Shown here: positions 49,151 to 59,760 of the stretch, one piece after another
How the letters are laid out: every line of letters starts with the position of its first letter
Position numbering within the stretch: the stretch's first letter is position 1
Translations under genes and position numbers: made by a program
NCBI RefSeq assembly: GCF_018691265.1
Contig: NW_024881329.1
Location: 6,262,001-6,326,000 of the forward strand
Direction of reading: 5' to 3'
DNA: 64,000 nt
Source of the DNA: Tyto alba
Taxonomy: Eukaryota; Chordata; Aves; Strigiformes; Tytonidae
Notes under the pieces: model-generated
The model's database searches: none
Seen by the model: only the letters and a program-made list of their open reading frames with translations
Told to the model about the DNA's origin: nothing

Positions 49151-50980
49151 ATAAAGCACTGAGTAAAACTATTGATGAATTTAGTTAATTTCTTTCTTTT
49201 GGTACTTGTGGCTCACAAATTGTAAACATGATCTATTTCAAGCCTCTGTTTTTTTAAAAATATTTTTTTTCTCACAAAATCAGGGTAATTATTTTAAAGT
49301 GGTGAAGAATCCATTTAATAAATGTTGTAACATCTAGCTAGTTAATAGTGCTAAAGCAATACATATGTAAGAGACTCTTCCTCAAGGTAGTGTTTCAAGA
49401 TCCCTGTGGTGAGGGTTTTCTCCCATATCCAGGCCATTATTTGATGTAATGAAAAGAGAAAGTGTGCAACACAGAGATTGTTAATTAATTTAGCCTAACA
49501 AGATGAAGATAAATGAAGCAAAGCATGGACTGAATGAAGCAAGAGGTCTTATTTACAATTTAATACTTTTTTATATTAGGCATTTTTCAATTTACAAAAG
49601 AAAAGAACCTGAGTTTAAAGAAAATGTGCTCTGTGAGTACATGCGAGACAACTTTATATTATGCAAGCAGTTCTAAGGACTGCTGAAAATACCTTTTGGG
49701 TTAACCTTTAACTTTAAGTTTTCTTCCCCTTTTTTCTTCCTTTTCACATTTTTTTTCCTCATTTTGATTTACAATATGTTGATAAGAATAAGAAAAAATT
49801 AAAACCTGAACTTTTTCCTGTTGAAATAGGTAGCAAAGTACCAATGGTACTCTTGCAAACACAAATTCTGTTGTTTCTGATTATTTATATTAACCTAGAG
49901 TCATAGCCTGGTTTTGAGCAACTTCTAAGTGGAAAGGTGCATTAAAAGATGTAAATATAAAAAATACATTAAGACATGATTTTACTTTCTGTTCCAAAGT
50001 GTAAATCTGTTATTGCTTACATGTTTTCAGCTATTCTATTGCAGTTAAAGCTAGGGCAGGAATCCAGGATAGTGTTATTTAACAATGATTTGATGTAATA
50101 GAATTATGATTTTTTTGATTTGCGAGAATTTTTTTCAATATCACGTTTATCTTAAACATTTTGTGAAAAGCTGTAGACTTTAATTTCTTACAAATTAAAA
50201 AATCCCAAGTTTAGAAGACATTCCAGAGATCTCTTCCTCCCAGTCTCAATTTTAAATAAAGAATATCCAAAACTAACAGTAAGTTACAATTTGATCAGTT
50301 GAGTAACTACCTCTCAAGGTATATTGTTCAGTTTCTCAACTACAAAGTTTAGGGTATAATTCTACAGAAGAGGTGAAGAAAAAATAAGTTCTGTCATTTT
50401 TAATATCTAACCAACAAACCAACAAAAAAAGTCCTGTGCTGTGACTGATTTAGGCATACCTTTATCAGTTTAATCTAATCCCAGAAGTCTAAATGATGAC
50501 CAAAAATAGTAGGTGGTTCTTTTTTTTTTTTTTTTTAATAAAACATCTTCCTTCTTACAGATGAATTGGGTCTGTCCACTATTTGACCTTCTGTCATGAT
50601 TTCTGTCTGGAAAGGGAAATGCCTTCCTTTCTTTTCTAGTAGACAGACAGGACAGCGTTATCTAGTGTCACTACAAGCAGTGGTCTCTACAAATAGCATT
50701 ATTATGGTCCCTATGTTTTTATCTTGGGGGTCATGAACAAATCCATGCAACTGCTTCTAAAGATTTCAATAAATAGGACTTTTTATCCAGACAATTGCCT
50801 TTTATATTACTTTTAAACAAAACTACTAGTCCATCAAGAGTTTCAAAAGGAAAACAATTCTACAGAGTGCTGGTATGGCAGCACAGACCAATCATTATGG
50901 CACCCATTCTCCAGTCCTTTATTTTTCAAGTCCACAACAATAGGTTGTTGATTCAATGGACAAGACCAGAACAATTAAGT
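49151..50980. other. Non-coding DNA between two regulatory candidates
   Basis: No gene is recognised. T and A runs are common (T17 at 50520-50536). No LINE or LTR sequence is seen. Confidence 0.45.
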
Positions 50981-51256
50981 TCTCTGTTTAGCAGCAGTGC
51001 AGCATTTTAATGCCCTCCTCTAATAATGGTCTCATTATTGTTATTCTAAGACTGGGCCTCAGGAGGAGGAATATTTGCTGGAGGTACGTCATTATTTTGC
51101 AAATTTCGATTAGCTCATCATGTTGTCTGTACTGTGAAAATCGTAGCTAATTAGGGCAGTCAGTTAGACTACCAGCTTTTGAGCTTATGAGTTAAAAGGT
51201 AGCACACTTGATAGGCCAATGATGTGAAAAAAGTGGTAAAAAGGGGGATTAGAGCT

Positions 51257-51270
51257 GTTGCCTTAGTAAC
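51257..51270. promoter_or_regulatory. RFX-type X-box, GTTGCCTTAGTAAC
   Basis: The 14 bases fit the full inverted-repeat X-box consensus (GTNRCC, two-base spacer, RGYAAC) with no mismatch. RFX-family factors bind such sites in ciliary and neural genes. A full match is expected rarely by chance in 64 kb. Confidence 0.5.
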
Positions 51271-51434
51271 TCTAACTTCCATCTGTGCGGGAACAATGGA
51301 CCTGTGTTTCTCCTCCACCTTGGTGTAAAAATTGGTTTTGTTTCGAAAGGACGGGGCTTTTTATGACAATCTGGAATTCAGCCTAACGGGGTGTAGTTTT
51401 AGTTGTTAGGAGAGACCATTGGAGGATAGGAAAG

Positions 51435-51474
51435 ATGAAAGGTCATGGCGAGCTCCAAGGACATGAAAGGTCAT
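51435..51474 (+). promoter_or_regulatory. Duplicated ATGAAAGGTCAT nuclear-receptor-type sites
   Basis: The identical 12-mer ATGAAAGGTCAT occurs at 51435-51446 and 51463-51474, both on the plus strand, 28 bases start to start. AAAGGTCA is an extended monomeric nuclear-receptor half site (the type used by NR5A, ERR or ROR factors). A start-to-start distance of 28 places the two sites on roughly the same face, about 2.7 helical turns apart. Confidence 0.4.
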
Positions 51475-51560
51475 TGTCTCTTGTAACAATAGTGGATTGT
51501 TTTGTCCCATTATTTCCAGCCAACCACTCAGTCAGGTGATAGAAGAGATACCACCAGTTT

Positions 51561-52284
51561 AGTCAGGTGGAACAGGAGAGAAAGATAATGCACCTTCTAA
51601 AGAACAAAAGATAACTATAATTTGCCTCTATTAAACAAAGTTGCACTTATTTGTGACCATCCTCTGAAAAAGGGTTGTTTACTGACTTACTATTTCAGCC
51701 TGCTTTGTTCAGCACTGCCTCTGTAGGCCATCACATCTCTGGGAAGCAATCCAATGTGTTAGAAAATGTTGTTTAAGCTTTCTTCCCATGAAGAGGAGCC
51801 CCCAGGAGTACCACTGATGTGATACTTAACAATAAATTTAGTTGTTGTAGCTTTCTCACATTATTGGTGTTCTTAAAAGGTTTTCCTTCAAACACACACA
51901 GAATAAAATTAACTATAAATATGAAATAAATTTGCTTCAACACTTTATAGCATTTTACCATAAATTCTACAGCACGTATTATAGAAAGTTTACAGCAAAC
52001 TGTGTCAGGTGCTACAGAAGAGAGAGAGCAGAGACCTACAGTTGCATAAAAATAGATTTGCTATAAGACTACTCTTACATAAAGGGAAATAGACCAAATC
52101 TCTTCTGTGCTATGCAGCAACTTTTGGAGACTCTGTGCCCTTGTCTAAGGAAAAAACCCCAAAGTACTGCAGTATTATTTAATAAAACCGCTATAGAACA
52201 ATTTACCGGGAAAGTGAATAGAACTGTCATCTCTTATATTTTTCCTAAAGCACCCAAACCCCTAAGTCATTGTGTTCCAGGCGC
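51561..52284. other. Non-coding DNA
   Basis: Nothing recognised; two overlapping frames at 52112-52542 are artefacts of the adjacent G-rich repeat. Confidence 0.45.
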
Positions 52285-52322
52285 GGGGGGGGGGGGGGGG
52301 GGGGGGAGGGGGAGGGGGGGGG
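52285..52322 (+). repeat. Poly-G tract with G22 run
   Basis: Twenty-two consecutive G (52285-52306), then A, G5, A and G9. This is the only long G run in the window and is strongly predicted to form quadruplex DNA on the plus strand. Two overlapping ORFs with Gly/Arg-rich stretches (52112-52462 and 52270-52542) exist only because of it. The length is prone to sequencing and replication error. Confidence 0.9.
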
Positions 52323-54539
52323 AAGCCTTTCTCATGATTTCTCAATTTTTTGCAATATTATGCCTCAGTCATCCACGCAACAAGTTGACTTTTTTCTTCC
52401 TCTTTCCTCTGTCCACAATCAAAGCACATCCCAAGGTCCATCTTATATCCCCCAAAGAGTAGTTTCTTTAGGTCAGGTTTTCCAGCATGTTTCATCCTCC
52501 TATACTAGATTTCTAACCCCCTTTAAAGGGTTAGTTTTATAATCTTTTAAACTCATTTCACAACATAGCTTCCAAAATGTATTGAATTCTTATGAAACTG
52601 ATAAAATGTATGTAATTTGCTACTATTACATTTGAAAAATGAAATTACATATAATTGTTAGGTATCCCATCTTAAACTGTTCTGACCTTATTTGAACTCC
52701 CCTTTTTAGCTATTCTGGGCCTCTCTTATCTCATTTTTACTCCTGGCCACTCTTGCTCTTGCTTTCTGACAACACAGATGGACGGCCTTGCACAAACTGA
52801 TAACTGTGGTAATTTCTCAGCACACTGTTCAATAATAAAAAAATGTTATTTTCAGAATTCAGTAGGCATGTGTCATATTTACACATACACTGAAGATGAG
52901 AGGTTGAGCAGCAGCTTCATGGGAGTGTGCTGTTGTATGAGCCACTGGACTTTACAGCTTTCAGTTTGCTGATGCATTGGTTTACTGGCTCTTAGGTTTA
53001 GTAAGTAGTCTTTAAGAAAAAGAAAGTCTTCTTTTACTTATTTATAAGCTTATAGTTTTTAAAGATAATATATTCTTAAACCTTCTCTTTAGCTCACTAT
53101 TTAATTGTCATGGATGTACTGTCATGTTTTGTTATTTTTGTATTCAAATGAACTGAACTGTAGGCTGCTTATTTCAAAATGGGAGCCCTGCAAAGGGTTA
53201 ACCAGCAGAGAATTACAAATGAACTATCAGGAAAGTTGATTATTAATCCAGCAAGAGAGAAAATATCCTTCCAGTTAGCAAGAATTAGTACCTGAAGAGC
53301 TGATAATATTGTTCAGGCTGTCGGTGTGGAATGGCAAAGCCAGGTAAGCTAGACATCTGCTCAAAGGAATAAAGTATTTTCTTTCTGTTTTTCTTTATAA
53401 GAGAGTTCAGTTTTAAAAAGAATCTTTGTTGATTTTCTTAAACTATCAGCATATGAAACAATGTATGTTGGTCCTCAGTTTCCTCAAATGAATGAAAGAA
53501 ATTTAAATTGTGCTGTAACTTTGGTAAGAAGATACATTTCTAAGCTTTGCAAGGTATGTAACTGTGAAATACTGTAACAATTCTTTACTGGTTTGTGGTT
53601 AAGTGTGAGAACTGATTACAAAACCTGAAGAGTCCTTCGCAATGGCAAGCTAATATATTACGTAAGTCTGTCTTTAGTTGTGCTTAACCGTATTATGGAG
53701 GTTTATGGAAACTTTTATGTTGCAGAGCTCTTTCATTCAGAGTTATTAGCCTTCAGTTTTCACACTGTGTCAACGATTTATTCAAGTTTGTTTTGATATC
53801 GTGAACACATTGGTATTCATTAAAAAACTTTTTTTTTTTTTTTTTTTTGGTGGGGTTTCAAAAATCTATGATCTGGGGTTAGAAGGAAATGGATGTTTGG
53901 TAAACATACCACTGTGTTTATAGAGAGAAATGCAAACCAAACCATTAGATCAGTTGAACATAATCTTATTACAATTTTTGTACTTTCCTAGAGACTCAAA
54001 GCTTTGTCTTGGGAAAAATTTGAATTTGTTATATTTGTGATGCTGATACTAACCAACAAGTATAACAAACATTTTTTTTTTTCAATGTAGTCTTCACTAT
54101 TATAGTTTATTATGTGAGAGATGTGTAAAATCTTTTAAGTAATGGTCTAATAATGTAGAAATTAGTAAGTCTGTATACAGTATTTAACAACTTTTCCTAA
54201 ATTGTGTGCTTTCCTTAAACAAGTAGCATTTAAAAAATTCCTGATTTGCTTGTAGAATGGAATTCAATATGCATGTGATGTTACTACAACATCTGTCTTG
54301 GCAGAAAAGAGTTTACCATCTCCAGATTTTAGCCTATATCTATGAAATAGCCTGGAAGCTACACGAAAAGGATTGCAGTGATACAAGAATGAAAAGAAAA
54401 TGCAGATAAAAACTGAAAGTAACCCAAATCTGAAGGCTGAGCCCCTGTAGAAATTTAGTTCTATGTGGTAACCTTTCATGAGCTATACAGAAAGGAAAAA
54501 ACCTTTTGATTTTAAGAATGAGATTAAGATATGGCCTAG
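52323..54539. other. Non-coding DNA
   Basis: No gene or repeat family is seen. A T20 run lies at 53829-53848. A donor-like CAGGTAAGCT near 53341-53350 has no acceptor partner I would trust. Confidence 0.45.
53829..53848. repeat. T20 homopolymer
   Basis: Twenty uninterrupted T follow AAAAAAC and precede GGTGGGG. Simple repeat. Confidence 0.9.
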
Positions 54540-55140
54540 GGTGAAGGAGAAATAGAAAGAAGGCAAGAACAGGCAGTGAGGAAAGTGAAATGGAGAAGTG
54601 GCGTTTGTCTGACAGGCTTCATTGTTTTGTGTGTGACTTTGTCCTACTCAGGCAGAGAGACAGCTGGTGGCCAATTTTTCTGAGGGGCGGATCATCATGT
54701 TAGAGTAAATTAAAATCCTCAAATTTGCTGGTGTTGGAGCTATTGGGGCAACAAATGGTGGCATTTTGGAAGCTATGCAAAGTATTCAGATATACAGAGA
54801 GGTAAATAACTTCTTGTGGCACGTTTCATCTGAGTATTTTAAGGAGAAAAGGGACAAAACAAATAAGCTGCTTTGCCTGAATTTGAACACCAGCATCTAG
54901 GAAATATATAAAGAGCAAGAAAACCAATGGTGAAAAAATTATCACACTGAAAATGATATATGTAGAAAACCCAAGATTGTAATTAGTGGAGGAAAGTAAG
55001 AAACTGATTAGAGAAATCCAGATGCTTAAGGAAAAAATGGAAGTTAAATTAGATATGCTCTTTTAACTAGTACTGGAGAAGAATGCTTGCTTCAGAATGA
55101 GAAAGCTAAACTTAAAATTAGAAAAGAGCTGGCAACTTGA
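54540..55140 (+). other. Purine-rich segment with decayed coding look, origin unknown
   Basis: The plus strand is A/G-rich for about 600 bases. From about 54714 to 54899 one frame is open for some 60 codons without an ATG at its start. It includes GVGAIGATNGG and ends shortly after a donor-like GAGGTAAAT. Further on (about 54980-55060) a different frame reads lysine- and glutamate-rich, coiled-coil-like. Stops interrupt both. It could be a broken retrocopy of a transcript or chance; I recognise no parent gene. Confidence 0.2.
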
Positions 55141-56699
55141 GTTTAGCTCAACTGTTTTCCTGCACGAGTGACTCTTTGGAATGCTCTGTTTGGATCATCA
55201 TCAGGAACAACTAGTGTAGTGCTGTTGAGGGGAAAAATCCCCAAAATAAAACTCGCTGTATGCTTATTTGGAATGATTAAGGTGATTGTATTACTTATGT
55301 GTGTACTAACCCACAAATGAGACAAATTGGTTGGATTTTGAAGTAGTATTTCTGAATTTATTGTATTTTGTATGTATATGTAGTTGTCATCTGAGCTCTA
55401 GCACTGTATTTGTTCAACTGGCAGACTTTAATAACTATTTTAAAATTTATTGTATTAGTTTATTAGCAGAATCCTAAATCATCAAATACTACCTGAAACT
55501 GAAGAGAAATAGTCTTGAACTCCCTCAACCATAAGCCAGTGTAAATTAGCTGTTATTTAATTATTATAATTTAAATCAACTCAGATAAAAGTAATATTCT
55601 TAAATAAAAAATGGAAACAAAAGATATCAAGCAGAAACTGTCTTTTTGTGCCCATTCCAGTGGCACATTTCAAATTTAACAATATCATAGTGTAACCTGT
55701 GAAAAAAGTCCCTCTGCAAGTCAGTTCGGCATGACTCTGCAGCTGACATGGTCCTTGCTTTTTTACCACTTGTATCTTCTCAGTTGTTTATTAAAAAAAA
55801 GAAAAAAAAAAAAGGTTTTATGTGTCTGGAATTGATTGATAAGAACATCGTCTGGTTTGGTGCAACTTGTTTGACTGAGCAGAGTTTTCATGTGAAGTAA
55901 AACTGTTGCATTTTCTTCAACGCAGACTGTGTAGCTTCCAGACTGTTTAAAGGCTTAAGGCTGAGAAGTGATGAATTTCCAGAGGTCTCTGACTAACTAG
56001 ACATACATCTGGAAACACAGCTGCAATTAGTGGAGGCTGCGGAAGCAGTCAGCCTGCAGCAGTCAAGCCATTCTTGTCACTACATGGTTGGGACAGTAAG
56101 ATGAGATGATGGGTAGGGTGGAGCATAAATATCTACATGTTGCTTGATTCTCTACTTTATAAAAACCTGGTGGTAGCCAGCAAGACTCTTGTCTACAGAA
56201 CCAGATGGCCAAAGCAAAGGTTGGGCCAGGTTATTTTTGTTCCTTGGCCCACACCTTGTCTGTGATGACAGTACTAGAGAGAGAATGTGTTTCAATCCAT
56301 TAGGAGCTCAGTGAGGCTATATGGACAACACTGAAGTATTTCATAAGATTCAGTGTAAAGCTGCATAGTTCAAGGAAGCTCATGTCTTATTAGCTATGGC
56401 TAAGGTCAGTTATCCACACAATGAGGGGGAAACTCTTTCATAAACAAGTAGATAAATATGGTGCAGCTGGTGCTTAGCCGTGCTTCAGGCTGTTATATTA
56501 CCGAAAGAGCTCATGAACAACTCTGGCTTTTACAGAGTCCTTATGGAGCATCAGCAGCTTAGAGCGGTCGGATGTAAAATTACGAGGTTGTGTAATGAAA
56601 AAAGGATAAATCCCAGGTGAACTTGTGACTTTGCATATAGGCGTCTATCTCGACACGATATTAGAGAGAATATAGAAACATTAGAACTCTCCTTCTAGA
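55141..56699. other. Non-coding DNA
   Basis: No gene or named repeat is seen. An A-rich tract (A8 G A12) lies near 55793-55813. Confidence 0.45.
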
Positions 56700-56704
56700 A
56701 GAAA

Positions 56705-56785
56705 ATAAACTGTAAAATGTTAGAACTGAAAAAAATTTTAAAGCTACCTAGTCTAAACACCTGAATAAAACAAGCCTAGTGTCTT
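56705..56785 (-). mobile_element. Possible very old CR1-type LINE tail, minus strand
   Basis: The plus strand reads ATGTTAGAACTGAAAA, AAGCTACCTAGTCTAAACA in the order expected for the antisense CR1 or L3-type 3' end (ending in CTAGTCCAACC), with heavy divergence. The match is weak, and the flanks give no further support. Confidence 0.3.
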
Positions 56786-59554
56786 GTGGATTTTAGTTTC
56801 AGCGCAAGCTTATAAGTGTCCCACATTTTTCAAAAGTGCCAATTAGGTATATAGGTGTTTATTGGCATTTGATCCATGTCTGATAACATAGAGAGAAATC
56901 TTGTAGGACTTCATTTTGCCTTTGGGACTAGCACTTCTACTGTCTTAAGGAAAATAATTGTATTTTAAACAGCTGCAAAGAGAGAAGAGCTTGAAGAGTT
57001 AATTGAATCATGCTGCTAGGGGAAAACATTTTTTTCCTTTCCTTTTTTTTTTTTTTTTCTCATCAGAAGTAGGAGTTACATGTGTTCCTTATTACATCCA
57101 ACATATTCCAATAGTTTTTAAAAAAAGGCATACTCATGAAGCAGTGTATTTCTCGAAGACACATTACTTTATTTTCAGCTACTAAATCCTGGAGCAATCA
57201 AACATGTGTCATTTTTCACCATCTGAATACAGTTCTGTGGTAGTAGTGGATGACAGTACATAACATCCATAGAACTGTAAAATGTAATCCCCTGACTGTC
57301 TTTACTACACAGGCTTTGGTTGTATTTTTATAGCTGCTAGAGGAGAATCTGTTGGTATTTCTTCTAAAGATAGTACAAATCAGTATTTGTGCAGTTATTA
57401 ATTATCCTGGAGCCTTTAGACCAAATGTTTTAATTGTAGTAAAAAACCACACAAAAACAAACAAACAAACAAAACCCACAGCAAATTTGCTCTAACTGTA
57501 TTCACCCAAGTTTGTGAGAGTCAGAGGACAGTAGATTGACTGTTGTCCCACAAATGGCTCTGTTTTACTAACCAGACTGATGAGGCTGTGATGTGCAGGT
57601 GTTCAGTGTAGGAGGCAAACAGTAGTGCTCAGAACAGAGCGGAGATTTGTCAGGGCGCTTCTGCTTAAATAGGTCAAACCAAGCAAATTCCATTGCGCTG
57701 GGAGAAGGCCAAAGCTGGGCACTTCAGCAGCAGCTCTAAGACACAGATGCCACTACTACTCACTGACATCCTTTTGGTCTTTCTACCTCTGGACAGGGAT
57801 GGATAACGTAAACAATATATAACAGTTTGTCTGCTATCTAGTAGTTTATGTGCATGTGCAAGTTTCCTGTCATTTTACAGTGGGAGAATCATCTATTTAA
57901 ACCTTACTGAGAATTGCAGCAGGCAAATCCTGACTATGTTCATTTTTTTCCAAAACAGAGTTTTCATCATGACCATACTTGTTTAATTCCAGTTTAAAGA
58001 CATTTGTTCTACTTCCCTATTAATTTGGATTTTTTTTTTTTTTAAAAAAGCTGTATGTATAAGCATACATCCCAATTTTTGCATGAAAAATGTGAGCTAA
58101 TTCACAAATGTCTTTGTTCTTGTTTTACCAGAGCAAGCTTTTAGCATTTATTGAGGTAATACATATGGTTTACTAGCGTTTGTGCTGAACCTTCTTGTTT
58201 GTGATTTTTCAATAGACTGCTTTTTCTTTGAAAGAAATATTTTTAGTATGTTGTTGATTATTCTTTCTTCTCACTGCTTTTCCCATCAGTTGTAGTCCGT
58301 TTAATGCTATCATCACATTACAGAGCACAGTTTTGAGGGAAAACAAAGTAGCTGCTAGTGACCCCATGACAACAGTCTGGTAAACCTGATTACTAATCTA
58401 GAGTGTTGTTTAATGTGAAGGCCAAATAAAACCCTGCAGGAGAGAAACATTGTTTTGTTTTAAATTCCTATTAGGAAGGGAGCTGCTGTGTTATAAGAAA
58501 GAGAATAATAAGCCTTCCTTGCTTGTCAGGATTCAGATCTAGGTGTTTGATGCATGCTTGCCTAGACTTCCTATTTCAAAGAGGGCGATAAGTTTTGGAA
58601 TTGATGTCGAAGTTAACTAAAACAAGAGTCAGTAATAGCAGTTTTTTTGTTCTGGGGAGGATCAGGTTCTGCTTTGAGCTATACTGATATAGTTCTGAAG
58701 TTAGTGTGTGGACTTCATTAGGATTGTTCTCTCTTGCACCCTACAGCTGTGACCTGTAATCCACAGTTACTGTGTCCTCTGTCTTCTGCTACCTGCTTTT
58801 AGCTGTTTGTAGAAAGCGAAGAATGGAAAGAATAAGAGGTGACTACTTCATCTGCTAGTGTCAATAATAGTTTCTGCAGTATATGAAAAATGTCATTTTC
58901 CCATTTTCCCAAAACGGACGTTTTCAGGGAATAAATTAGAAAGGAAGCTTCATAGCAGCAAATAATTATTGAGCCTTTTTCTGAATGTTTTTTGCACTAT
59001 CACACCACTAGTCTTTAAGGGTGCAGTCAACATGCTTTAGGTGGTAGATGATAATAGAAGTCGTAGAAACAAAATTGCCTGCACATTTTCAACAGCATAG
59101 AGGCATATGTAGGAAGAATGATTTACTTCACCTGTACTAGTGAAACACAACTAATTTTTAGTTGAATTTTAATTCATCAGTGGTAATGCTCTGATTTTGC
59201 TTCTGCAGTTCCAGCAGTGCAGCAACTGTTTTAGTTTAAAAAGATGTGCCCGTATGTCTGAATATATCTTCATAAATTATTAAAACCATACAAAATGGGT
59301 TGACTGATCCCAACCAAGTCTAGAGAGACCAAACCACACAGTAAGCAATTGAAAGAAAAAAAAATATTTATTGTTATTAAAAAATATATCACTTTGTGAA
59401 CCTATACTGTGGTTTTTAGATTCAGACTAGGATGTGATCCATGCTTTAGAAAATTTGTGAGCAAACACTGTGATCCTGCAATATGATACACAATGTCAGT
59501 TATTGTAGTCCTCATTAGTAACAATTATCTCAGTGAATTCCTTCCATTCTATGT
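56786..59554. other. Non-coding DNA
   Basis: No gene is supported. It holds a T16 run (57043-57058), an AAAC microsatellite (57451-57475) and a T13-14 run near 58030. The segment 57560-57780 is less AT-rich but unrecognised. Confidence 0.45.
57451..57475. repeat. AAAC microsatellite
   Basis: About five ACAA/AAAC units follow CCACACAAAA. Confidence 0.85.
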
Positions 59555-59760
59555 GTATGTGTGTCTGTCTAAACAACATATAGTTACATGCAGGTTATAG
59601 ATCTTTTTATCTACATATTTATGTACGTGTGTATATAAGCGTGCACACATATGTGCATACAAGTCCATTTTGTCCATTATTTTATATGTATTTCTGCATA
59701 TATAAATACATACATGTATTTGCATGTATATGTATGTGAACATACCCATGCATTTGTCTA
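59555..59760. repeat. Degenerate TATG/TACA-rich tract
   Basis: For 200 bases TATG, TGTA, TACA and CATA units dominate, with inverted pairs such as CACACATATGTG. It is alternating purine-pyrimidine DNA, an eroded TG/TA microsatellite. The minus-strand ORF through it (59749-59549) is an artefact. Confidence 0.75.

Larger units (their letters stand above)
50990..51560. promoter_or_regulatory. Candidate enhancer / conserved non-coding block B
   Basis: About 570 bases are free of simple repeats. They contain a perfect RFX-type X-box (51257-51270), SOX-type AACAATGG (51292-51299), AACAATAG (51485-51492) and inverted ATTGTTT (51496-51502), two identical nuclear-receptor-type sites (51435-51474), and GATTAGC and CTAATTAG homeodomain-type cores near 51110-51155. 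There are several CpGs in a CpG-poor window. The clustering suggests a neural or ciliated-tissue enhancer, which is inference from motifs only. Confidence 0.4.

Noticed and set aside
52112..52542. Two overlapping Gly/Arg-rich ORFs
   Set aside because: Both depend on the poly-G repeat and have no other protein character.
53335..53350. Donor-like CAGGTAAGCT preceded by an ATG
   Set aside because: No promoter, acceptor or conserved frame to support a first exon.
59549..59749. Minus-strand Tyr/His/Cys-rich ORF
   Set aside because: Product of the TATG/TACA repeat tract.
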